Origin: Ignavibacteriota bacterium
Lineage (GTDB): Bacteria; Bacteroidota; Ignavibacteria; Tepidaquicellales; Tepidaquicellaceae
Length of the DNA stretch: 64,000 bases
Assembly: GCA_016218085.1 (NCBI GenBank)
Contig: JACREY010000012.1
Location: 124,001-188,000 of the forward strand
Direction: 5' to 3'
A program made the translations under genes and the position numbers. A model generated the notes under the pieces. It worked only from the letters and a program-made list of their open reading frames with translations. It had not been told where the DNA came from and did no database searches. This document shows positions 18,137 to 27,153 of the stretch, piece by piece (the first letter of the stretch is position 1; every line of letters starts with the position of its first letter).

Positions 18137-19048
18137 CTTAAAAATACTCTTTACCTTAGTTTTCACTTTACTCCATTTACTCTGATATATCTTACGATAA
18201 AAAGTGTACAAATCAGCTTCCTCGTCCGCCTGCATTTTCTCCGGATGAACTATCTCTTCCAGCTTGCCCGTCTTATTCTCCGCCAGCACGTGAGCCGAAT
18301 CCAGCGTATGTGTAGCATCCTCGCCGAATCCTATGTTCGAAACAAAATTCACATTCGGAATCACGCTCATTCCGCCCTGCTCCCATACGGAGTAAACCCA
18401 TTGAAAATCCCACGTATCCAGCGCATTATCATAAACCGTCCGGAACAGCTTCATCCAGTGCGCCTGCATCTTCTCGTCTTTCAGTATTTTTGATATTCCG
18501 TTTTCAGTTTTGAATTTCTCAAATGTCTTTATCTGCACATCGTAATGCTTCCACGCCCTTCTCCAGGTTGCCCAGCCCCACACGTGGCACAGCTTCGAAA
18601 AGTAATAGCTCGCATCCCCGCGTATCTTTCCATCCTGAAAGTTCGCCGCGCCGATATGCATAATCCTCTCGTCGTTTCTGTATCTTGCCAGCATTTCCTC
18701 CGCAAATGCAAAAAAAGATTCCTCCAAAATGCAGTCGTCCTCTATTATTATTCCCTCTTCCGCGTTTTCAAAAAACCACGTAATGCCCTTCACCACTCCG
18801 CGTTTGCACCCCAGGTTTTCACTGCTGAAATTCCTGTGCACTTCGCATTCCCAGTCCACGCCGTCTATAATGCGCCGCGTCTCCTCGCAGCGCTCCGCCT
18901 CGCCGGGCTTGTTCGTCCGCGGACCGTCCGCCGATACGAAAAGTTTTTTCGGTTTAATTTCTCTTATCCGCTCGAATACCTTTGCAGTCGTATCCGGCCT
19001 GTTGAATATCAGGAATAATATGGGGGTGTGGAATTGGGGGGTTGGCAT
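18131..19048 (-). CDS. GT-A-fold glycosyltransferase (HlpA-like)
   Basis: 305 residues of the nucleotide-diphospho-sugar transferase group often labelled HlpA-like. Opening strand is ILFLIFNRPDTTAKVF, then KLFVSADGPR, the GCKRGVVKGITWFFEN helix and the acidic IIIEDDCILEESFF that stands in for the DxD motif; the later CHVWGWATWRRAW is typical of the group. It lies one base from the FkbM gene on the same strand. Acceptor unknown. Confidence 0.82.
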   Translation of the reverse strand: MPTPQFHTPILFLIFNRPDTTAKVFERIREIKPKKLFVSADGPRTNKPGEAERCEETRRIIDGVDWECEVHRNFSSENLGCKRGVVKGITWFFENAEEGIIIEDDCILEESFFAFAEEMLARYRNDERIMHIGAANFQDGKIRGDASYYFSKLCHVWGWATWRRAWKHYDVQIKTFEKFKTENGISKILKDEKMQAHWMKLFRTVYDNALDTWDFQWVYSVWEQGGMSVIPNVNFVSNIGFGEDATHTLDSAHVLAENKTGKLEEIVHPEKMQADEEADLYTFYRKIYQSKWSKVKTKVKSIFKK

Positions 19049-19049
19049 A

Positions 19050-19859
19050 TTATGTCAATTTGAAATTTAAATCTTTTCTTACAGCTACAATATTTTGATA
19101 TGCAAAAATTTCACAATGAATTGGTTCGTATTTTTTTATGTGAATAAAACTTTTTGGCAGAAGTCTGTATAAATCAAAATTACTTAATAATTCGAAAAAA
19201 TCCCTGAAATATACTCTGCTATATACATTCATAGAATTAAATTCAAAATGTATAATATCAATTTTGCCGTTTGTTAAACTTTCTTTTGCGCCGAGTAAAA
19301 CATTGTAATCATTACCCTCAGTATCAATTTTTAAAAGGTTTATTGTGCCTATATTATTCTCTTTTACAAATTTATCAAGTGTAATTACATCAACTTCATA
19401 AGAGGTAACCTTTTCGTTATAAAATTTTTCAAATGTTTCTTTGAATAAAGAGGCGTGCTCTGTCCCTTCGGTATTATTTTCGTAATCATAAAGCATTAAT
19501 TTAGATTCTTCTTTTCCTAAAGCAATATTAAAAGCTTTGTATTTGCTCTTCTTAGAACTGGCTTCTAAAGATTTATAAATTTTTGGATGAGGCTCAAATG
19601 AGAAAAGAGTAGAATCGGGAGAAAGCAGTTTTATTGATTCAGAATAATTACCAACATTTGCTCCTATATCAAATATTACTGGATTTTTATATTTAATAAG
19701 AATTTTATCTAATAAATTCTTTTCTCCGCTTAATTTGTCGCTTTCGAAGTTGTTAATTCCGATTCCTTTAACAATTAAATTATAAATTGCTTTATTAATA
19801 TTGTAGAATTTGCCCCTGGCAAATATCACTCTGTAAATCTTGTATATTATTTTTCTCAT
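19050..19859 (-). CDS. FkbM family methyltransferase
   Basis: 269-residue SAM-dependent methyltransferase: VIFDIGANVGNYSE motif I, LFSFEPHPKIYKSL, and NLLKIDTEGNDYNVLLGA, the FkbM hallmark. It is clearly more AT-rich than the adjoining glycosyltransferase and the first FkbM gene in this region, so the two were probably acquired separately. Likely sugar O-methylation of the surface glycan. Confidence 0.9.
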   Translation of the reverse strand: MRKIIYKIYRVIFARGKFYNINKAIYNLIVKGIGINNFESDKLSGEKNLLDKILIKYKNPVIFDIGANVGNYSESIKLLSPDSTLFSFEPHPKIYKSLEASSKKSKYKAFNIALGKEESKLMLYDYENNTEGTEHASLFKETFEKFYNEKVTSYEVDVITLDKFVKENNIGTINLLKIDTEGNDYNVLLGAKESLTNGKIDIIHFEFNSMNVYSRVYFRDFFELLSNFDLYRLLPKSFIHIKKYEPIHCEIFAYQNIVAVRKDLNFKLT

Positions 19860-20074
19860 TGCAGAAAATACGTTTAATATAAAAATACTTCTATATAAAA
19901 ATTCAGTTTATATAAATAAATTTATAATAAATAAATAATTATATCGCAACTAATTTTAATGCGAATACTGAAAAATATAACTTGATTAATATTAAAAAAA
20001 TAGTTAAATATTGTATAAATCTTGTAATTACAGATAATATAATTTATTATTTGTAAACTTAATAAATTACAAAC

Positions 20075-21919
20075 ATGAAAAAGTTTATTCGTTTTACAAG
20101 GCTTTCCATTTTTTTAATATTCTCTCTTGTTTTATTTTCAAATAATGTGTCATATGCGCAACTCGGTTGGTATTTCCAGAATAGCGGTACAACACAATTA
20201 TTAACATGCATAAGGTTTTTGAATAGTAATACTGCTTGGGCAGTTGGATGGGGTTCGAATATTTTAAGAACAACAAATGGTGGGGCAAATTGGCAACAAG
20301 TACCATCAGGTACAAGCTCAAGTTTCCAAAATACATTTTTTGTTAATGTAAATACAGGGTGGGTAGTTGGAGAAAATGGAACAATAATTAAAACAACAAA
20401 CGCAGGAACAAGTTGGTTTACACAATATTCTCCTGTGTCATCTCGTTTGATGTACACACATTTTTTTAATGAAAATACAGGTTGGATTTGTGGCTATTCT
20501 GGTGTTGTCTTAAAAACTACGAATAGCGGAGTAAATTGGATTTCTAAAACTTCAGGTGCATCTTATAATCTAAATTGTATTTATTTTATTAATGGTACCA
20601 CTGGTTTTATTGATGGAGATAATGGGACGATAAGAAAAACAACTAACGGAGGAGAAAACTGGTATAATATAACAACTCCTTTGACTTATAATTTAGACAA
20701 GTTCTTCTTTATTAACGACTATACTGGTTGGGTAACCGGGATTAATGGTACAGTTCTTAAAACAACTAACGGTGGAAATAACTGGCTGTTTACATATACG
20801 GGTGTATTTTGTTGGATTACAGCAGTGCATTTCTTTGATATATATACTGGGTATGCTTGCGGTGGAGATTATAGTAATCAAACAAGCGGAATAATATTAA
20901 AAACAATTAACGGTGGAATTAATTGGACATCAACAACTCATCCTGTAGTGCCATGGATGTCTTTCATTAGTTTTATTTCACCAGATACAGGATGGTGTGT
21001 GGGACAAAACGGAACTATAATGAAAACTATAGACGGTGGACTGGCACTTCCGGCTGCACCAATTTTAAATACACCGGCAAACAATTCTACTTTAAATACA
21101 ATGACTCCTTATTTAACGTGGTATTCATCAGGGGGGGCTACAAATTATACAGTGCAGATTTCACCTGACCAAAATTTTTCTTCAATAACAGATTCTATTA
21201 CTACAATTAATACAGGATATTATATTCCATCAGGTAAATTGACTAATGGACTATCTTATTACTGGAGAGTTAAAGCAAATAATTCAATGGGCTCAAGTCC
21301 CTGGTCAACAACTTGGAAATTTACAATTCAATATATCCCGCAGGCACCTGTATTAATATATCCGGCAAATACTAGCATTATTTATACATTAATACCAAAT
21401 TTTGACTGGGAAAATGTTATAGGTGCTTCAAGTTACCATATTCAGGTTTCGTTAACCTCAGGCTTTGCTACTCTTGTTGATTCAGCAACGGTTTCAACCA
21501 GCAATTACCTGATTCCTTTTGGTAAACTACTAAATATGCATACGTATTTTTGGAGAGTAAAAGCAAAATCAGGTTCAACAGATAGCCCATGGTCCAGTAT
21601 TTGGTATTTCTCAATTGAAGTTACAAATATTAATCAGTTAAGTTCTTCCACCCCCTCCGACTTCAAGCTTTATTCGAACTATCCGAATCCGTTTAATCCG
21701 GCTACAAAAATTAAATTCGACCTGCCGAAAAAATCTCATACGAGCCTCGTCGTCTATGATGCTCTCGGCAGGGCAGTGCAGACTCTGGTTAATACGGAAC
21801 TGAAAGAAGGGACTTATGAATATGCCTGGGATGCCTCGAAGTATAACAGCGGAGTTTATTTCGTAAGAATCATCAGCGATAACTTCGCCGATACAAAGAA
21901 AATGATGCTGATAAAATAA
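20075..21919 (+). CDS. T9SS type A sorting-domain protein, Ycf48-like repeats plus FnIII-like modules
   Basis: 614 residues: signal peptide to about residue 29 (VSYAQ), a seven-bladed-type propeller of TGWAVGxxGTILKTTNGGxNW repeats (30-325), two fibronectin-like modules with the phrase YYWRVKANNSMGSSPWS (330-525), and a C-terminal T9SS domain from NYPNPFNPATKIKF to the end. Export across the outer membrane and anchoring by the T9SS is expected. The last ~85 codons are almost identical in DNA to those of the next gene, while the bodies differ. A strong terminator follows. Confidence 0.87.
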   Translation: MKKFIRFTRLSIFLIFSLVLFSNNVSYAQLGWYFQNSGTTQLLTCIRFLNSNTAWAVGWGSNILRTTNGGANWQQVPSGTSSSFQNTFFVNVNTGWVVGENGTIIKTTNAGTSWFTQYSPVSSRLMYTHFFNENTGWICGYSGVVLKTTNSGVNWISKTSGASYNLNCIYFINGTTGFIDGDNGTIRKTTNGGENWYNITTPLTYNLDKFFFINDYTGWVTGINGTVLKTTNGGNNWLFTYTGVFCWITAVHFFDIYTGYACGGDYSNQTSGIILKTINGGINWTSTTHPVVPWMSFISFISPDTGWCVGQNGTIMKTIDGGLALPAAPILNTPANNSTLNTMTPYLTWYSSGGATNYTVQISPDQNFSSITDSITTINTGYYIPSGKLTNGLSYYWRVKANNSMGSSPWSTTWKFTIQYIPQAPVLIYPANTSIIYTLIPNFDWENVIGASSYHIQVSLTSGFATLVDSATVSTSNYLIPFGKLLNMHTYFWRVKAKSGSTDSPWSSIWYFSIEVTNINQLSSSTPSDFKLYSNYPNPFNPATKIKFDLPKKSHTSLVVYDALGRAVQTLVNTELKEGTYEYAWDASKYNSGVYFVRIISDNFADTKKMMLIK

Positions 21920-21930
21920 ATTTTTGTAAT

Positions 21931-21961
21931 ACGGGAGTCATAAACGACTCCCGTTTTTTTA
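21931..21961 (+). terminator. intrinsic terminator
   Basis: Stem acgggagtc / gactcccgt with a 6-base loop, followed by eight T, 11 bases after the stop codon of the preceding T9SS gene. Confidence 0.9.
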
Positions 21962-21999
21962 TTCATTTCTTAAAATTATCATTATCATTCATTAAAAAA

Positions 22000-23538
22000 A
22001 TGAAAAGAATTACTTCGGTTTTTTTATTATCCATCCTTTTTGTGTTTAATTATGTTTTTCCCCAGACTGGCTGGTTCCAGCAAAGCAGCGGTACAAATTA
22101 CGAACTCCGCTCAGTCTGTTTTGTAAATGCAAATACAGGATGGGCTGTCGGATTTTATAATACGGTTCTGAAAACAACAAACGGAGGTACAAACTGGTTT
22201 GCTCAAACTACGGGCGTATCGAACAGCTTTATCAATTGCAGGTTTATAAACAGTAATACGGGTTGGCTTGCAGGGGAAAGCGGAATTATTTTAAAAACGA
22301 CTAACAGCGGCACAATCTGGCAAAACCAGTCTTTTTCAACTTCAGGCAGGAATTTCGGTCTGTCATTTCCCGATTCTCTTAACGGTTTTCTCGTCGGGGA
22401 TTACGGTCGTGTATTAAAAACAACGAACGGAGGTCAAAATTGGCAGCAAAAAACAATCGGCATAACAAATCATCTTGTCGATGTGAAATTTTTGAATATC
22501 TTAACCGGCTGGATTGTCGGTGACAACGGAATTATCTGTAAAACCACCGACGGCGGTAACACCTGGTCCCTGCAGTCTTCAGGCATTACACTTAATTTGC
22601 AAAGCTGTTTTTTTATTAATGAAAATACAGGATGGATTGCTTCGGACGGAGGAAGAATTCTTAAAACCACAAACAGCGGAAACGTTTGGGAAACAAAATA
22701 TAATTACGGCAGTTCAATCTGGCTCGGCTGTGTCTTTTTTCCAAATGCTAACACGGGTTATGTTGTAGGTGGTAATTACAGCTCTGCCAATAATCCGGTA
22801 TTGCTTAAATCAACTAACGGCGGTGAAAACTGGTTTACGCAATCTTCACCCGTTACTGCGTGGTTCGGCAGTTGCTTCTTTATTAATGAAAATACGGGGT
22901 GGGCAGTCGGTAAACCGGGAATGATTATAAAAACCGTGACAGGCGGATTAAATACACCCGCTCCGCCAACCTTGATATATCCGTCTAACGGGGCAACGAA
23001 TATTCCGCTTACACCCGCTATGACATGGAGCACAGTCAGCGGTGCTACGAGCTATAAAATTCAGATTTCATCGGTGAGCAATTTTTCAATAATAACTGAT
23101 TCTGCAACTTTATCTACAAATCAGAGACTGGTGCCCGCAGGCAGACTTGCTGTCTCTTCCACTTATTTCTGGCGCGTGAATGCAACAGGACCGGTCGGAA
23201 CAAGCCCCTGGTCGGATGTCTGGTATTTTTCAACAACTTCTGTGGGAATTTCACTGATTTCATCTGTCGTTCCCCTGGACTTCAAGCTATATTCAAACTA
23301 TCCGAATCCGTTTAACCCGGCAACGAAAATTAAATTCGACCTGCCGAAAAAATCTCATACGAGCCTCGTCGTCTATGACGCTCTCGGCAGGGCAGTGCAG
23401 ACTCTGGTTAATACGGAACTGAAAGAGGGGACTTATGAATATACCTGCGATGCATCAAAATATAACAGCGGAGTTTATTTCGTAAGAATCATCAGCGATA
23501 ACTTCGCCGATACAAAAAAGATGGTTTTAATAAAATAA
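22000..23538 (+). CDS. T9SS type A sorting-domain protein, paralogue of preceding gene
   Basis: 512 residues with signal peptide (LLSILFVFNYVFPQ), a Ycf48-like propeller (25-320, TGWxVGxxGxILKTTNGG repeats), one FnIII-like module with TYFWRVNATGPVGTSPWS, and the C-terminal sorting domain. Compared with its left neighbour it lacks one FnIII-like module and is less AT-rich, yet the final 250 bases match nearly base for base, indicating recent duplication or gene conversion limited to the sorting domain. No hairpin is seen after it; an 8-base repeat tract begins 13 bases downstream. Confidence 0.87.
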   Translation: MKRITSVFLLSILFVFNYVFPQTGWFQQSSGTNYELRSVCFVNANTGWAVGFYNTVLKTTNGGTNWFAQTTGVSNSFINCRFINSNTGWLAGESGIILKTTNSGTIWQNQSFSTSGRNFGLSFPDSLNGFLVGDYGRVLKTTNGGQNWQQKTIGITNHLVDVKFLNILTGWIVGDNGIICKTTDGGNTWSLQSSGITLNLQSCFFINENTGWIASDGGRILKTTNSGNVWETKYNYGSSIWLGCVFFPNANTGYVVGGNYSSANNPVLLKSTNGGENWFTQSSPVTAWFGSCFFINENTGWAVGKPGMIIKTVTGGLNTPAPPTLIYPSNGATNIPLTPAMTWSTVSGATSYKIQISSVSNFSIITDSATLSTNQRLVPAGRLAVSSTYFWRVNATGPVGTSPWSDVWYFSTTSVGISLISSVVPLDFKLYSNYPNPFNPATKIKFDLPKKSHTSLVVYDALGRAVQTLVNTELKEGTYEYTCDASKYNSGVYFVRIISDNFADTKKMVLIK

Positions 23539-23550
23539 TATTTTCTTAAA

Positions 23551-23687
23551 CACAAAGTCACAAAGTCACAAAGTCACAAAGTCACAAAGTCACAAAGTCA
23601 CAAAGTCACAAAGTCACAAAGTCACAAAGTCACAAAGTCACAAAGTCACAAAGTCACAAAGTCACAAAGTCACAAAGCCGCAAAGAA
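23551..23687. repeat. 8-base microsatellite-like array
   Basis: Fifteen perfect head-to-tail copies of cacaaagt followed by variant copies. No spacers, so not CRISPR. Copy number is likely to vary between strains. Confidence 0.95.
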
Positions 23688-23739
23688 TTAAATTTCCTTG
23701 TGGCTTTTTCTTTTTAATAAAAATCTTAGTGATTTAAAA

Positions 23740-24600
23740 AATTGAAAGCTCTTGCTCTTCTACTGACTACTAACTACTATCTACTAACTACTTTTAAATT
23801 GTGTTTTTGTGATTCGAAAAAAAGAATTGCTCTTATAAATAAAAAAACCTCAGTGCCCTTAGTGTCTTAATGGTTAGAGTTTTTGCTCCTGCTCTTCTAC
23901 TAACTACTATCTACTAACTACTTTTAAATTGTGTCTTTGTGATTAAAAAATAAGAAATGCTCTTGCTCTTATAAATAAAAAAACCTTAGTGCGCTAAATG
24001 TTCTCAGTGGTGAAAGTTCTTGCTCTTCTGCATAATGTAATGCTCTTATAAATAAAAAAACCTTAGTGCCCTAAATGTTCTCAGTGGTGAAAGTTCTTGC
24101 TCTTCTGCATAATGTAATGCTCTTATAAATAAAAAAACCTTAGTGCCCTTAGTGCCTTAGTGGTTAGAGTTTTTGCTCTTGCTCTTCTGCATAATGTAAT
24201 GCTCTTATAAATAAAAAAACCTTAGTGCGCTAAATGTTCTCAGTGGTGAAAGTTCTTGCTCTTCTGCATAATGTAATGCTCTTATAAATAAAAAAACCTT
24301 AGTGCCCTTAGTGCCTTAGTGGTTAGAGTTTTTGCTCCTGCTCTTCTACTAACTACTATCTACTAACTACTTTTAAATTGTGTCTTTGTGATTAAAAAAT
24401 AAGAAATGCTCTTGCTCTTAAAAATAAAAAAACCTTAGTGCCCTTAGTGCCTTAGTGGTTAGAGTTTTTGCTCTTGCTCTTCTGCATAATGTAATGCTCT
24501 TATAAATAAAAAAACCTTAGTGCGCTTAGTGCCTTAGTGGTGGAAGTTTTTACTCTTCTACTGACTACTAACTACTATCTACTAACTACTTTCAAAATTG
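23740..24600. repeat. composite intergenic repeat field
   Basis: Eight copies of a unit around ataaaaaaaccttagtg, each preceded by tgctcttataa-like words and followed by variants of cttagtgccttagtgg or taaatgttctcagtgg; unit spacing is mostly 75-85 bases, with TAGTTAGTAG-family blocks inserted. No coding frame or transposase. It fills the gap between the convergent 3' ends of the T9SS gene and the flippase gene. Confidence 0.9.
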
Positions 24601-24606
24601 TTAAAA

Positions 24607-26097
24607 TTACTTACGGCGAAGAATAAGGTTTTTATAAACAAAAAACCTCTCGTTCAAATCCGGCGAGACTTTCAGCCAGAGTGTAAGCACCGCGTACACC
24701 GCAACCGCCGCTCCGCTCCTGACGGCAATATCGATGAAAACATTATCCATAACAGGAATTATAACTCCTGTTAAATACGTAATAACCGATATTAAAATAA
24801 CCAATAACTGCTTTAGACCCAGCGGCTGCATCTTAAACTGCTTTACTATAAACAGCCACTTGATAAAATTGAATGCAAAGAAAGAAGCCACTGCCGCAAG
24901 CGCCGCGCCCACTCCGCCAAAAATGGGAATCAGCAGATAATTCATCAGCACGCTGACAAATAATAGTATAATATTAAACAGCGGATCGAATTTATATTTC
25001 GGTGAGTTTACTATTATCTCCGAATTTAACCCGACAGAAATATCTATCAGCACTGCCAGCCCTACAAAATAAAATATGCTGAAGCTGTCTATGTATTCGG
25101 GCTTTTTCAGGAATACAAATAAATTATGCTTGTTGATAATTACTCCTACATAAATCAAACATCCCAGCACAAGCTGTATCAGCGAAGTCCGCTTGTAAAT
25201 ATCGGCAATCTGCTTTAAATTATTTTCCTTGAAGCTCGTGGCTATTATCGGAACCGAAATCCTCGATAGCGCCCGCATCGGTCCGTAAATCAATGTTGCA
25301 ATCTTCATGTAAATCGAATATGCGCCGACCACAGATAGCCCCACCATCGAACCAAGGAATAGCGCATCCGCTCCTCCCTGCCCGATTATCATAGACGCGC
25401 TGGATATGTAAAGAAATCCGCCGTACTTCATTATCTCTTTGAACTTTTCTTTTGTCAAATCTTTGAAGCTGAACTTAAGCACAAACTCTTTCGAAAAAAT
25501 TATCTGGAAGAAAAGCATCACCGCGCAAACCGCATTCGATATCACGAAGAAATATATGAACCGGTGAAAGTCTATTACATTCAGCATAAACAGCAGAATG
25601 CCCGCAGTCGTTAATAATCTCAGGAGCGTCTCTCTCAGAAATGTCGCAAATGCAGTTTTGTAAACAGCCCGTGTAATTGCTTCGAATATATTAAACAGCA
25701 TCGTGAACATTCCCAGCGGTATCAGGAAATAATAATACTCCGTAAACTCTGATGATTTTTCTATGAATGCGGAAATTATCAGAGGCTTGAATATCAGCAT
25801 CAAAGCAGTGATAATAACATATCCCGCAATGCCTATCAGCAGCACATAAGACAGGAACCAATTGTGTAGCCTGTCATCGGTTTTAAAAAAAGGAAAAAAT
25901 CTCGGAACTGTGTTTGCAAGACCTACCTGCGAAAGGTAAGCGTAAATTGTCGAAACGTATATTATTAAACTCAACAGCCCGAACTGGTCTGCCGTGAAAA
26001 ATGCAGGAATTAAAATAATAAGATTAAGGTAACCGAGTGCTACTCCTGAATAATAAAATATCGAATTTGCCAGCGCTTCTTTTCTTACTATACCCAA
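24607..26097 (-). CDS. Wzx-like oligosaccharide flippase
   Basis: 496-residue integral membrane protein with about 14 hydrophobic helices and the MOP-superfamily polysaccharide-transporter pattern: N-terminal ANSIFYYSGVALGYLNLIILIPAFF, then FGLLSLIIYVSTIYAYLSQVGL. Such proteins move undecaprenyl-linked repeat units across the inner membrane. Its place among glycosyltransferases supports this. There is no Wzy-like polymerase that I can name with certainty nearby, though the GT39/GT87-like membrane proteins overlap in appearance with polymerases. Confidence 0.85.
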   Translation of the reverse strand: MGIVRKEALANSIFYYSGVALGYLNLIILIPAFFTADQFGLLSLIIYVSTIYAYLSQVGLANTVPRFFPFFKTDDRLHNWFLSYVLLIGIAGYVIITALMLIFKPLIISAFIEKSSEFTEYYYFLIPLGMFTMLFNIFEAITRAVYKTAFATFLRETLLRLLTTAGILLFMLNVIDFHRFIYFFVISNAVCAVMLFFQIIFSKEFVLKFSFKDLTKEKFKEIMKYGGFLYISSASMIIGQGGADALFLGSMVGLSVVGAYSIYMKIATLIYGPMRALSRISVPIIATSFKENNLKQIADIYKRTSLIQLVLGCLIYVGVIINKHNLFVFLKKPEYIDSFSIFYFVGLAVLIDISVGLNSEIIVNSPKYKFDPLFNIILLFVSVLMNYLLIPIFGGVGAALAAVASFFAFNFIKWLFIVKQFKMQPLGLKQLLVILISVITYLTGVIIPVMDNVFIDIAVRSGAAVAVYAVLTLWLKVSPDLNERFFVYKNLILRRK

Positions 26098-26131
26098 ATT
26101 ATTTTTATATTTTACTTAGTTCATGGATTTT

Positions 26132-26170
26132 AAAATCAGTGGAATCAGTGAAATCATTAAATCAGTGATT
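26132..26170. repeat. ATCAGTG-type repeat overlapping a gene end
   Basis: Repeated atcagtg(g/a)a words every ~10 bases. On the minus strand the tract supplies the last two codons and the TGA of the methyltransferase gene. The same wording lies 3' of the sigma factor gene near 34345. Confidence 0.7.
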
Positions 26171-26944
26171 ACTTTTTAATTTATACAGTATCATTTTATA
26201 ATCTTCATCCAGCAGAGATTTCTTTCCCAGCAGGGGACTGATTATCTTTGCCGCATAAGGAAACGTAATCACTCTGAAAAGAAAATCATTCTTTGCTTTC
26301 CTTGAAAAAAGGTGAATGTTTTTTCCGTTTGAATAAAAATTAAGATTGAATTTCTTTCCGAGTTTCTCCAGTGATTTTCTCGAATATAATGCAATATGCT
26401 GTCCGTGGTCAGTTGCATAATACCACCACTCCCCGGGCTTCGGATTATTTGCAGGTATAAGAAAAGTACTGAACAAAATATTATCCGAATACTTCAGCAT
26501 TATTTCAAGCTCTTCGCACGGGTTTACAAGATGCTCGAATACTTCGTAAGCGGTCAGTACTTCGTACTTCTGTGTCAGGTCTGCCTCAAAATCTTTTGCA
26601 AAAAGATTATCGGAGTATTTATCCGTCCAGTAAAAATCAAATCCATAGTCACGCATCAGCCGCACGAATACACCGTATCCCGCGCCGTAGTCGATATATT
26701 TCCCCCCGGGTTTGAAAACGAATTTCAATACGGCTCTTGTGATTCTTGAAAGGTCAAGGTTCCTTGCCAGAAGCCCGATATCACTGCGGTTTATCACTTC
26801 CGAATATGCTTCTTCCAGCCAGTACGGCTCTTCCGTCTGGATGAATCCGCATTCGGGACATTTAAAATATTGTATGCTGTATTTGTTAAGAATCTCTGCT
26901 TTCGAGAATGCTTCCGCATTGGATGAGCATATTTTGCAAATCAT
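26162..26944 (-). CDS. Class I SAM-dependent methyltransferase with N-terminal zinc-knuckle-like motif
   Basis: 260 residues. The N-terminus has two CxxC pairs (Cys3-x2-Cys6 and Cys29-x2-Cys32), as in sugar C-methyltransferase-type proteins with an N-terminal zinc-binding domain. A methyltransferase core follows: KYIDYGAGYGVFVRLM, then the YEVFEHLVNP motif. It probably methylates a sugar nucleotide or glycan. The C-terminal Asn-His and stop come from an intergenic repeat, so the native end may be lost. Confidence 0.82.
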   Translation of the reverse strand: MICKICSSNAEAFSKAEILNKYSIQYFKCPECGFIQTEEPYWLEEAYSEVINRSDIGLLARNLDLSRITRAVLKFVFKPGGKYIDYGAGYGVFVRLMRDYGFDFYWTDKYSDNLFAKDFEADLTQKYEVLTAYEVFEHLVNPCEELEIMLKYSDNILFSTFLIPANNPKPGEWWYYATDHGQHIALYSRKSLEKLGKKFNLNFYSNGKNIHLFSRKAKNDFLFRVITFPYAAKIISPLLGKKSLLDEDYKMILYKLKSNH

Positions 26945-27071
26945 ATATTAATCAGAAAACTTAAAATGAAATATTAATTTCAGTAAAACACGAAGTAAAG
27001 AAAGTTAATCAATCCTAAAGTTTTAAAGTTCATAAAGTTTATAAAGTTTGTAAAGTAAGAAAAGCTCTTAC

Positions 27072-27153
27072 TTTATAACCTTATAACCTTATAACCTTAT
27101 AACTTTATAACCTTATAACTTTATAACCTTATAACTTTATAACCTTATAACTA
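27072..27153. repeat. 8-base tandem array at a gene end
   Basis: Ten alternating copies of cttataac and tttataac run right up to, and contribute the TAG stop of, the zinc-ribbon gene on the minus strand. A related looser tract of ataaagttt words precedes it (27020-27058). Confidence 0.85.

Noticed and set aside
18545-19018. Long plus-strand frame opposite the GT-A gene
   Set aside because: Opposite strand of a well-supported glycosyltransferase; no homology.
23551-24600. Possible CRISPR array
   Set aside because: Repeats are head-to-tail or separated by related repeats, with no unique spacers and no cas genes.
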